A stretch of DNA of 64,000 nucleotides, taken from Lumbricus terrestris (Eukaryota; Annelida; Clitellata; Crassiclitellata; Lumbricidae). Shown here in pieces: positions 39,994-50,800 of the stretch (the first letter of the stretch is position 1; each line of letters starts with the position of its first letter). The position numbers and the translations under genes are program-made. The stretch covers positions 66,459,193 to 66,523,192 of the forward strand of contig OX457038.1 in the NCBI GenBank assembly GCA_949752735.1. The letters are read 5' to 3'. The notes below the pieces were generated by a model, which saw only the letters and a program-made list of their open reading frames with translations, made no database searches and was not told the DNA's origin.

Positions 39994-40205
39994 TGCCCTC
40001 GACTACAGCGCGGACACTGAATCGGAGTTTCACGCCGAAGCGCTGGGCAATTACAAGTGAAGGACTTGACCAAGGTCCCTATGCGGCGACTTGAGGTGGA
40101 TTCGAACCTGCAACCCTTCGGCTGCAAGGCAGCGAACATGCCCAGTGTGTCACAGTGGTTGAACAGGAGGAGCCTCCGGGTTGGCCTCTTGAAGGGGCGC
40201 TATAT
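39994..40205 (-). repeat. tRNA-derived SINE, 3' part displaced
   Basis: The same family as 32340-32577: B box GGTTCGAATCC, accttggtcaagtccttcact and ggcgtgaaactccgattcag. The expected 3' tail beyond 39994 is missing, replaced by the foldback element arm. Confidence 0.7.
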
Positions 40206-40214
40206 GAATTCTTT

Positions 40215-40460
40215 AGATGAATGAATGAACGAGTGAATGAATGAATAAACGAGTGAATGAACGAGTGAATGAATGAACGAACGAACGAACGAACGAACGA
40301 ACGAATGAATGAATGAATGAACGAACGGATGGATGGATGATGAACGAACGAACGAACGGACGGACGGACGGACGGACGGACGAACGAACGAACGAACGAA
40401 CGAACGAACGAACGAACGAACGAACGAACGAACGAACGAACGAATGAATGAATGAATGAA
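40215..40460 (+). repeat. GAAC/GAAT tetranucleotide array
   Basis: Follows the SINE tail (tgaatgaatgaacg), so it may have grown from the SINE/LINE 3' tail repeat. ORFs reading SFVRSFVRS are artefacts. Confidence 0.93.
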
Positions 40461-40659
40461 CAAGCTGTTCCCGTGCATGACTTCATGTTTCTGAGCGGTG
40501 CATAAATAATAATATCCGAGTTTACGACTGTGGCAAATTAATCCGAATCCAGATACAAACTTATTTAAACTCCACCACTGCTCATGCCTTTGCAGTGCCA
40601 GTCCCAAGCCTGAAGAGAGTAGGAGGGCGACACTAATCATCACCGATTATGACATAAGG

Positions 40660-40735
40660 CAGTGGTGGCCAACCTTTTGTACATAGTGTGCCACAAAAAA
40701 TCACGCGTACCGTCCGCGTGCCACTACAATAAGGT
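40660..40735. mobile_element. hAT terminus fragment
   Basis: CAGTGGTGGCCAACCTTTTG followed by gtgtgccac resembles common hAT transposon ends. The opposite terminus was not found nearby. Confidence 0.4.
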
Positions 40736-40739
40736 CAAT

Positions 40740-41700
40740 AAACAGCATCAATCGAGCTGTGACGAAGTTGTTATCAACTAGAACGTTGACGAATTTTCTA
40801 GTCGGCTGTTTGTGGCTCAGAGAAGTTTCGGAGATTTTTATAGATATAATAATTAGCCTATTATTAGAATTATTGCATAATCCTTTGATTGCCTTCAGCT
40901 TCTAAGATTCGTTGTCGGCAGAAGAGAAGATGCGGGTCCTGTAAGTTAGAATTGACATGGCCGTGTCTAATGATTAGATTACGAAAGTCGACATGAAATG
41001 ATTTTGGTTTTGCATGTACTGTATCTACCACGATCTTTCTTCAGAAGTTTGATGCATGGGGCTATGGTGTTACCTGGGTTTTATAGACCACGTTTCAATG
41101 CTATCAAAGTGACTTGTGTAAAGGCGTGTAGCTGTTCCCATTAACAAGGAATTGGAGAAAGAAGTTTTCAGACCATAGTGTCTAACATATTTATAAATAA
41201 CTTTAATTTATAAATGTTATATATTTGACTAGATTGACCGGAACATAAAGTTACATGTATTACTACATTACTGTCGTATATTTGTATAAGAATGCAGTTT
41301 GTATATATAGATACGATCATGTCTTTCGCCTTAGCATGTTTGCCTATAGCTGCAGATGATTCTGAGCGTGTTGGGTCTTTGCAGGTAGTTGTGCATTATG
41401 TCTATAATGTTCTTGTGCACATAATATTGTATTTGCATAATGCGGATTTGCCTACACGGCTGTATACTAGAGCAATCACCTAAAGTGAGTCTTTGTGCAT
41501 TTACGCGACTTGTTTGCCTATGATCTGCGGTCCTCTGTGTCTATAGTATGTCTTCGTGTCCTTCTACAGTGTCTTTTTAGTTGTGTTCTTTCTCTGTGTA
41601 TCCGCGCGCGTGTGTGTGTGTGGTGTGTGTGTTTGCGAAAGTGAGTGAGTGTGTGCGTGTGTGTGTATATATGTGTGGGAGTGAGTGAATGTCTGTGTTC
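40740..41700. other. Sequence downstream of the ROCO gene
   Basis: No gene recognised. A GT-rich tract lies at 41610-41675. TTTAAT at 41202-41207 is the complement of ATTAAA and a weak polyadenylation candidate for the ROCO transcript. Confidence 0.35.
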
Positions 41701-41702
41701 TA

Positions 41703-44700
41703 TTAGCAGTTGGGCATTGATCGTAGCTCATCGAAGTGTGCATCGCAAACCCATCTGATCTCTCGTCTTATGTAGATCGGTCTCAGTCCACCGAACCGTC
41801 CTGAGCTCGACTCCAGTCGAAGGTACTTGGCCAACTGAGTCCTGCTCGCCCGGAAACTGTTCGTCTGGAAAAGGTCGTCGGCGTTCAGAGAACTTCCGGC
41901 CTTGAAGAAGAGATCGGGAATTCCATCGCTGACGCTGGCCAACGATTTCGTGAGCATGGTAACGACTCGGTCCTTGTTCCTTAGCAACCACGTGTAGGGG
42001 TCATCCAGGTAGTGGCTATCGAAGTTCCGCAGGTAATCGTACACCTGTACGAGGTCCTCGACCACCGGGGCGAACAGTCGTGCGTTCTGGTGAATCTCGT
42101 TGGCCCCCTGCACCACCTGGATCAGCGGCAGAGTGAGACCAAACAGCGAGGAGATGTGGTTGCCCACCCTCTTCACGAACCTCGGCGATCGACTTAGTCT
42201 GTACCCGGAAGCGTCCGTCATGTGCCAGAAGGCGGGGTTCTCGCACAGGAAGTGCACCTCGAATCCCTCGAGGAAGCGCATCCGGAGTCCGAGATACCAT
42301 TCGCGGCTGCAGACGCTGGCGCTTGGCGGCAGCAGCAGGACCAGCCGAGGATGCTCGTAGTCGGGAAGACTGGCAAGCACGTTGCTGAAGAGCAGGTCGA
42401 CGCTGGCGAACTGGTAGCCGCCGGTCAACGCCTTCGCCCAGCTGCCGAGGTTGTGCCACCGTCCGCAGATGGCCCTGCGTCGCAACGGCTGGTTGTGCAT
42501 GACGATGTGCTCGGGACGCGTGTGGTGCAGGAGGACGCACTTGGGACACAGCAGGAACAGCTGGCGGTCGTCCTCCTCGGAGATCACGGCGGACGATGCG
42601 ACGTCAGCGCCGCTGGACGTGTTACTTCCGGCGTCCTTGACCTCTGATCCGACGGCGCTCGACCTGTCCGACGACGACAGAGCGTCGCTCCAGTCGTCCG
42701 GAAGGTCCTCGAAGAAGAGTTCGATGAAGCGGAGAACGGCCTTGAGCGCGCAGCACGGACTAACGCCGCGCACGTGGACGCGGATCGCCGACATGTTGCC
42801 CTGCACGGCGATGTGAACCTTGTGGATGACGTCATCGGGGACGATGACGCAACCGCTGACGTCATCCTTGACGTCATCGTCGGCGCCGGCGTCCACGTGG
42901 TTCAGTCGTCGTCGGATCTCGTGACATCCGTCGCATCCTCCGACGTCGATCCCGGTGAAGAAGACGGCGTGGCGGGCGAGAAAGACGGGCGCTGGGTCGG
43001 GCACCACCTCGAGGAGACGGCCACCGTCACGGATAAGGCTGACGATGAGGTCGGTGAAGAATCCAGGGTTGAGTGCACGGATCGCGAAGTCGCAGGTGAT
43101 CTGCTTCTCGTCCCACTCCGGAACGTCCGGCCAGACGTCCTGGCTCGGCTGACCGGCTTCGAGGAGACTGGGAAAGAGGAACTGCGTCGGCGAGGGACCC
43201 GAACCGAGCGCAATGCAGACCTCGAGCCTCTGCAGAGCGGCGAGCACCCATCGCGAGCTGTAGTAGAGACTCGACGTTGAACCGGAAGCCTTCTGGAGCT
43301 GACGGTCGACGTCCTTGTCGGACAGGGCGTGCAGGATGGACGTCGTCTCTGCCCGACAGCTGTCCATGTCATCGAGGACCCGACCGATTGTCTGGACGAA
43401 CCAGGCGGGGTTGAGGACGACGAGCCTCGAGAGGGTTGGGTCACGGTCGAGGAAGAGCAGACGACCACGTCGGTGGAAGTAGCGCAGCATCAGCGGCACC
43501 CTGGCCTCAGCGATGTCGAAGCTACGTGCTATGGATACGACCTCATCGTAGAGGATGCATGGAAGTCCAGGCGCCTGGCACCGGATCGTCGCCAGGTGGC
43601 GAACGAAGAGAATCCACTTCGTTGGGATCTTCGGACTGCGAGCGGTGGCGTTGATGAGACGAACGATCCCCGTCTTCAGCTGATCGATGCAAGTGTTCGT
43701 CTTTCGACCGTCCTTCGGAAAATGCTTCCGACAGTCAACCTCGTAGTAACCGACGACGTGTGGATACCGACACGCTCCTCCACCCGTCACGGTTGAGCGG
43801 TCGTCGCCAGGGGCCGTGGCCGGCGACGTCGTCGTCATCGATGCGTAACCGTTAAGGATGGGTGCCTCGGGGGTCGGCAGGGAGAGGTCGACGAATCCGG
43901 CGGATGCGCGAGACTTCGGGGTGATGGAGTGGCGAATGGCAAGGCTACGGTGGCAGCAAAGGAGGCAGGCCTGGCAGCGGGAGTCGCCGTAGCGTCTCGC
44001 ATGGTTGGATCGTCCACGGTCCAGCAGTTCCTCGAGGATGAGCCAGATCTCGGCGAAGGACATGTACTTGACCTGTTCGGCGTGGGTGCCGACGATGAGC
44101 ACCGGGGTATCGGGGGACAGCTCGTGCAAGGCCTGGAGCCACGTCTGAAGTCGACTGACGTGGCGAGCGAAGAGGTGCTGCGACCCGTTGTGTCTCTCCA
44201 GACACGTCAGATCGACGAGCAGCACGTAGAGGTCAACGACCACCGACCTGCTGTACGGGTCAAGGACATCGTTGGCCAGTACCAGCGTACCGACGTGCGT
44301 CACCGCGACGTCATTGCCGTCATCGATGACGTCGAACTGGTCGGTCTCGTAGCAGACGGGGTCATGGCCTCTGTCGTCGTGGCGACAGATGCCCTTCTCG
44401 TCCTTGAGCGCTGCCATGAGAGTGCGGCGTCCGCTCTGCGACTCTCCCACTAAGGCTATGCTCATATAGCGTCGGTATTTATCGCCCCCTGCGATCCCGT
44501 GAGAAGAAGACAAGGGTGACGCTGAGGCAGGGGAGGAGGGAGGCAGCTGCCGTAGGAACCGCTCCAGTTCCAAATGGGCGAGCAGTTCACCCCTGTCCCG
44601 CCGAACGTAGCGCGGTTTCAGCGTCAGATTGAAGAAGTGGAAGCGGGTGAGACGGGACAGGAGTCCGAAGAGGCAGCTGGGTATCGTCTCCAGGCGATTG

Positions 44701-44852
44701 TGACTGACGTCAAGGACCCTGAGCCGGCGCAGATCCATCAATCCATCGGGCAGAGACGAGATCCGGTTGCGACAGCAGCGAAGAACGACGAGCGACGACA
44801 GCCTGACCGCCCACGTGATGTAGTCTATTCGATTATAGCTAAAAGAAAGCAC
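41703..44852 (-). CDS. ROCO gene exon 5: last LRRs, ROC, COR and C-terminus
   Basis: A 3150-nt terminal exon encoding residues 307-1355. It begins [12 protein letters not shown], completing the LRR left open by exon 4, then [20 protein letters not shown] and [22 protein letters not shown] starts near [15 protein letters not shown] (P-loop Gly about residue 442). The P-loop Lys is Arg and the following Ser/Thr is Arg. No DxxG/DFAGQ motif is seen where switch II should lie, and the NKxD/THxD-type motif reads [11 protein letters not shown] follows with [20 protein letters not shown] and [14 protein letters not shown]. The tail contains a second globular region ([17 protein letters not shown]) of unknown function and ends [11 protein letters not shown]. 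CpG and GC content are much higher than in the flanks. Confidence 0.87.
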   Translation of the reverse strand: MLSFSYNRIDYITWAVRLSSLVVLRCCRNRISSLPDGLMDLRRLRVLDVSHNRLETIPSCLFGLLSRLTRFHFFNLTLKPRYVRRDRGELLAHLELERFLRQLPPSSPASASPLSSSHGIAGGDKYRRYMSIALVGESQSGRRTLMAALKDEKGICRHDDRGHDPVCYETDQFDVIDDGNDVAVTHVGTLVLANDVLDPYSRSVVVDLYVLLVDLTCLERHNGSQHLFARHVSRLQTWLQALHELSPDTPVLIVGTHAEQVKYMSFAEIWLILEELLDRGRSNHARRYGDSRCQACLLCCHRSLAIRHSITPKSRASAGFVDLSLPTPEAPILNGYASMTTTSPATAPGDDRSTVTGGGACRYPHVVGYYEVDCRKHFPKDGRKTNTCIDQLKTGIVRLINATARSPKIPTKWILFVRHLATIRCQAPGLPCILYDEVVSIARSFDIAEARVPLMLRYFHRRGRLLFLDRDPTLSRLVVLNPAWFVQTIGRVLDDMDSCRAETTSILHALSDKDVDRQLQKASGSTSSLYYSSRWVLAALQRLEVCIALGSGPSPTQFLFPSLLEAGQPSQDVWPDVPEWDEKQITCDFAIRALNPGFFTDLIVSLIRDGGRLLEVVPDPAPVFLARHAVFFTGIDVGGCDGCHEIRRRLNHVDAGADDDVKDDVSGCVIVPDDVIHKVHIAVQGNMSAIRVHVRGVSPCCALKAVLRFIELFFEDLPDDWSDALSSSDRSSAVGSEVKDAGSNTSSGADVASSAVISEEDDRQLFLLCPKCVLLHHTRPEHIVMHNQPLRRRAICGRWHNLGSWAKALTGGYQFASVDLLFSNVLASLPDYEHPRLVLLLPPSASVCSREWYLGLRMRFLEGFEVHFLCENPAFWHMTDASGYRLSRSPRFVKRVGNHISSLFGLTLPLIQVVQGANEIHQNARLFAPVVEDLVQVYDYLRNFDSHYLDDPYTWLLRNKDRVVTMLTKSLASVSDGIPDLFFKAGSSLNADDLFQTNSFRASRTQLAKYLRLESSSGRFGGLRPIYIRREIRWVCDAHFDELRSMPNC

Positions 44853-47800
44853 CTGTCAATCAACGAAAACAGTGCACCTGTCAATCAACGAAAACAGTGT
44901 CCACCATTAATGCTTGTATTTCTACGGCAGCCTCTCTTCGCCGACTCTTGTATGCATCTTGTGGCCTTTAAGCGTATTATTAGAAGACGAATCTCAAAGC
45001 ACTAGTTATGGCGCTCTTGTTGACTATAGTTGCATTGACACAGCGGTTTTTAAATATATATTTGTTTATTTTAAGATGAGTCAAACCCGGGTGACGCACC
45101 GCTGCGTCACCGCACACGCTTACATGTCGATGCACATTAAAACAAACGAATAAAACCAATGAGAACAGAACTCTGTTATGTCATTGATCACCGGAAAAGA
45201 GAATCCTCGGGATAAAGCTTTTTTTGCATAATCATTGAAAGCCTGTTTTTTTATTCCACTTTGTATTCTTCTTGGCACAAAATACTTCATTCACCCGCTT
45301 AGCACCTTTGAACCTCCTGCAAATTTGTTCGGAATGTAAATTTGCGCCAGCAGATTCAGAGGCTTAGAATACAAGACACGGTCTGTGATTATTTACCACA
45401 TATATCGTCCAACGCGAAATTTCCTTAGCGTATCAGCGGCCATATTGGATAGGAGACCCTTGCAACAAAAAAGACCGAAGCAAAGACTATTACAGTCGTC
45501 TCACGGCGGTATTTCGTTCATCTTAACGGTCGTTCTGTGCCCGGCAAGAGCGACTTTTTCTCTGCGAAAAGCCGAGTCGATAAATTCTCTCTCGGCAGAC
45601 ACTAAAATTACGAAGTGGGACAAGATTAACGGTCCCTTCTCTTCTTCTTCCGAGAGGAAAGAGTCGGGGTCTCGTTCGTCGCTTCTGACGACTGGTAATG
45701 ACGGTGATGATGACGGTGATGATGACCACGGCCTGACAAAGAGACGATCTGTCACGCTAGTGGGATGGACTGAATCAATAGACCGCTCCTCGGCGTGTAA
45801 CCTGGACGACAGGTTGAGCCTACTTATATATATACGCTCAGGCGGGCGCGTTGCATTATGTGGCTTCAGCAGGTCTTTCATAGACAATTGCTCAGCGCTA
45901 TCTGCGTTCTGTTGTTTGTCTATTGTGCACTTATTAACATCGGTGCATGAAAGGCAGTATTGAATACAGTTGCTGTGCAGCGCTACGGACTTCATTCAAT
46001 TAAACCTACAGCATTTCTTTATTGGCAACTACTGTATAGTATAGTGGACTTCACTGTCGATACACTCTTCAGAGTACTTATGACCATAATTTCGGACAGC
46101 GAAAATAATCATTATTATTATTTGTGCCATGAATGGTGTCAGTGTCAAAAGTCCGTAGTTGATAGACACCATTCATGTGAGTGAGAAGGTATATTCATGC
46201 AGGATCGGTGGTTGACTACTGACTAACTTGGGTGGTCAACGCAAGTGGTCAGTGCAAGTGGTCGTTCTAATGACAGCAGTTTCAGAGTTACCATCATTGG
46301 GACAGGGTGTGTAGTTTAGTATTAGAAGTAGCATGGGAAGTATATTTAAAAATTCTTATGAGAAATTGGATGCTATTTCGCGTGCAGAGGAGAATGCTAG
46401 AAGTATAGCGTATACATTTAGGTTGGAGTGCGTAAATATAATAGATGATTCAAGTACTGTACTTATACTGAAAGTCCAGATATACCGGGGTCTTACAGCT
46501 AGTACAGTTAACAATCACTTGTCTGCCTGGAACGAATTAAGGTTAGGGATAATATCTCTTACCCGTCGACTCACCTGTAATTGCTGAAGTCTGCAAATGG
46601 ATTCAGGCACCGTCCTAAGGCGCGGAGTCTGCGAGTTAAACGTCAGCGTATGAAGGTTCTCAAGGTTCCCGATCATCGCGGGTACCTCGCAAAGATGGTT
46701 CCCGTCGAGTTTCAAGACCTGCAGACTGGACTTCATCTCAAGGACGCTTTCAGGGACCCTCCTCAGTTGAACCCGGCACAGCACGAGTGTCGTCAGCTGC
46801 AGTCCCCGAAAGACTCCGTTTTCCAGGTCTTCGTGGCGGTTCAGCGGGCAGTCGACGATGCACAGCGTCGTCAGAGCCTCGCTGTCGAGCCGACGAATGA
46901 TCTCGCGCAGAGGAGGAAGAGCGTAATCCTGAATGACGATGAAGTCTCGCACGTATTCTCGTTCGAGCGAGAACAGACTGTCGATGCACTTGTGGGTGTT
47001 TAGTCGTACGCTGAGGAAGCGCTGCTCGCCGAAGCTCCTCCGCTTCGCCAGAGTCGAATCGGAATCTTCGGGGGCGACGGGATGAACGTCTTCGGTAAGG
47101 CAGCATTTCGAAAGCAACTGACACGAAAGCAACGACAAAAGAAAAACGTTTCTGTAACTGTAATAATTATTATTGTACACGTCTGGGCTTTTTAAACGGA
47201 ACTTTAGAATTGCACAAACTTCGCATTTCCATCCTCCATTCTAAAATATTACTTCCAATCGGATGGCAATGCCTTTTTATCCTTTTTAAAAACTGCACAG
47301 AAATGCTTCTACGACTGCACAAGTCGATTTAGAATTGCACATTTTGTGTAGAACTGTACGCTAGAAAAAGACCTGGTATTCGTAATAGTAAATTTGCATT
47401 ACACCACTAAGACCACTTCAAGAGAAACTCCTCGGAGACGACCTCGGTCTGAAAACCCCTGTACGCCATATCACGGTCGAAAGAAACGTAGTCCAGAAAA
47501 GAGGGCAGATATCAAGAAGTTCATTACGAAGCCAATTTTAATCGGGTAGGCTACAGGCTACTTGTATAATCCACACTTCAATCATAGACGAGTTTGCACT
47601 TTTCTGTATGATGCGTGCCAGGAAAAGTTTATCAAGGAAACCTCGGCCAAATAGATCAGGAAGGCATACGATCAGATTTCTAAAGTGGATGTTGTTCAGG
47701 GTTAAAACGCTGACGAAGAAAAATGGAAGAGGAGGAATAGGGATATTAAAGGATTAATGAAAGAAAGGATTAATGAAAAGCAGTGTGCTCAGATCAGTAT

Positions 47801-50800
47801 CGTCCAGTCTTTTGTCCAGCGTTTTGTATATAAGTCAGTGGACTGACGAAGAAATAGAACGAGAATAGAGAAGGAATAGAGCGAGAAATAAAAAACGAAC
47901 AGACGCACACACAGGTAGGCAGACAGACAGACAGACAGACAGACAGATGGACACTTGAACTGATAGACAGACACTTACAGAAGAGGAGCGCGAGATTTCA
48001 TTGATGTTTAACGACAATAATATGTCAGAATATACGAAGATGATTAGGCTGGTATTCCTCCTTTTCCAGGCAGGAGACTGGCCTCCCCCTGCTACCCATA
48101 GGCAGGGGAGTGGCGGAGGTGCACTAGGCAAGACTATAAAGAAACGATGTATGAGTGCGTAATCCCGCAGTATACATTTCTACTGGGTCGGCAAATGAAA
48201 CGAATGACAAACGAGGGCATGCACACACAGGGATACAAGGAACGACTATAGCGTGCGCTCAGAGCTAAACACGAAGCTAGTGGAAAACAGACACTGAGTG
48301 ATTTGAAGACACATGCAAAGAGAGACAGGCCGAGTAATAAAAAAACAGGAGAAACCGAGAGACAGAGGCCGCACAGACAGACACACAGAGACAGACAGAG
48401 ACAGTCAGAGACAGACAGAGACAGACAGAGAAAGACAAAGACAGACAGAGACAGTCAGAGTCAGACAAAGAGAGGCAAGGAGAAGCAGAGATACAGAGAG
48501 AGACCGAGATAGAGAGGAAGACAGACGCAAACAGACAGACAGACAGAGAGGGAGACAGAGACAGAGAAAAATTCAGAGACAGATAGTTTGAAAGATCAAC
48601 ACGCCATGAGCCAAGGACACAGTTAACAATGATATAACGCTATACATCCAGGTACAACGCGAGACAGAGACGAGTGGAAGGCGATGAAGCAGAATGAGAC
48701 AGACAGACAGACGACAGCGAAGAGACAGACATAGTCGGATTTAAAGAGAATAGGGGAGAAGGAAGGAAAAGAAAGTAGAAGGAGTGTCACAGACATAGAA
48801 ACCAGACAAGTAGATATGTAGGCCTAGAACAGAGAAACAGTTACTGTAAGAGAGGCAACTGTTACACATTCTAACCATGGCAGTATGGACGAGGGTAACA
48901 CTCACCCGACTCCTTCGTATACTCCAATCTTGTCAATGTAGAGAGTTGGCCATCCTCTTATACACTACAGCACTATCAATATAGACTAGGGTTACTGTCA
49001 CCCCATCTCCTCATACACTACAACCTTGCCAATGTAAAGAGTTGGCCATCCCCTCCTACACTACAGCACTGTCAATGTAGACGAGGGTTGCTGTCACCCC
49101 AAACCCTCGTACACTCCAACCTTGTCAATGTTGTGGTCACCCCCATCTCCTCATGCACTCCAACCTTGTAACTGTAGAGTGCCACCCCATCACCCCACAT
49201 GCTCCTACCTTGTGAATGTAAAGGGGTCACCCCCATCTCCTTTTACACTCGAGCACTGGCAACTTAGACTAGGTTCACTGTCACCCCATCCCTCGTACAC
49301 TCCAACCTCGTCAATGGCGGGTAGAGTCGCACTGCAACTGTGTTATTTACGACTGCAAAGCGATGTAACCGCAGTCGGCGTCGCATACGAAGTAATGTAC
49401 TGCTGTGGACTAATCCGAATTGGTCATTCATCGGCGATTATCTCTCGTCTACGGCTGCACAGCACGCTCATCACGACCACTCTCTCTGCAGTTGCCATCG
49501 CCTAACTCGATCCATCCACCCCCGTTTTATGGGGTGAAGATTATTTGCACGCCTCTTTATCACCTCCACTGATAAAATACAATACTCATGCAGACGAGTA
49601 TTCATGCACACGCGTACACACGCACATGTGTATGCATCCACTATTTTCTGCAGTAAATGCATACACACGTTTGCGTTCAGTGAAGACATTAAAAGCAGGA
49701 TGGACACGTGATTATGACTACTTCAGAGGTAATAAAAGGCGCTATGATGCTATATTAAATGTCTTGATAGACACCTAATATCTGCGCGCATATATTCTTG
49801 AGAATTCAAATTTTAAAAGCGGTATTCATAAGCTAAGCACATCGGGCACCAGCTTATTCACGAGCCATGCATCAGGTCGACGAACTATCCAAAGACACCA
49901 GGTGAAGAAGCACTGGAGTCCAGAAGACCAGAGAAAGAAGGACACGGCGCGACAGAAAGACAGACAGGCAGAAACGAGGTCTATTAGGGAAAGGCAGATA
50001 CCTGTGCTAACGCGCTGGCGTGCATAGCACAGGTAAGCTTATATAGGGGAATCGTGCTTTGTTACCCTCAACGGCCAAAACACGTAAGCCATGCAACGCC
50101 GAACGAAAGAGTATTTAAGTGCAACATCATCAATGGTCTAAGCTGTAGAGTAGATTAGCTCTCCCTCGGTCGGAGTCGCAGCCGAAGTGTCTTGTTGTTG
50201 TTCATCAAAAAAAGCTCAACGTTATCTGAGTGTTCCTTCTCTCTACAGCTCGATCGATAACCACAATGCTGAACGATTGAGCTATGCACACTGCACATGT
50301 GGGCTATGTAGGCCTAGTATGTACGCATGTATGCATGTATATGTGGATGCATATAGGCCTGCAGCATTTTATTCATTCAATCATTTCAGACATTTATATA
50401 GCGCCTCTTCAAGAATTTCTACTCAGAAGCGCTCCCGACCCAATCACGGCTAAAGAGAACAGTATTAAGAGCAGAATAGAACGCAGTCTCAAAGGCTCTA
50501 GACATTGGACGTACTTCCACAGGAAGCCCATTCCAGGTTGCAGGGCCAACAACAGAAAAGGCACGGCGCTGCGTAATAGAAGTGCGTGACCGGAGGACAA
50601 GAAGCTCACCCTGCTTAGAAGAGCGGAGAGAGCCACGGTGCTGGGTGGAGCAACAGAGCTCCTGCAAATAGACAGGGGCCACACCCGCGAGACAGCGCCA
50701 AACCAAGGAAGAGATCCGGTAAGTGACCCTTTGTGAGAAAGGGAGCCAATGCAAGACGTCCTGCATGTAATCACAATTCAGTGGCGTAGGCAAGGGGGGG

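Noticed and set aside
42016..44453. Long + strand and alternative-frame ORFs across the ROCO terminal exon
   Set aside because: Shadows of the GC-rich coding exon; the - frame carries the LRR, ROC and COR motifs.
44838..44852. Alternative acceptor TTTTAG at 44839-44840 for ROCO exon 5
   Set aside because: It would start the exon out of phase and remove VLSFS from the LRR; the CAG|GTG site at 44852 keeps both phase and motif.
45501..45995. Possible extra ROCO exon on the - strand
   Set aside because: No LRR pattern fits, and exons 4 and 5 already join perfectly within one LRR.
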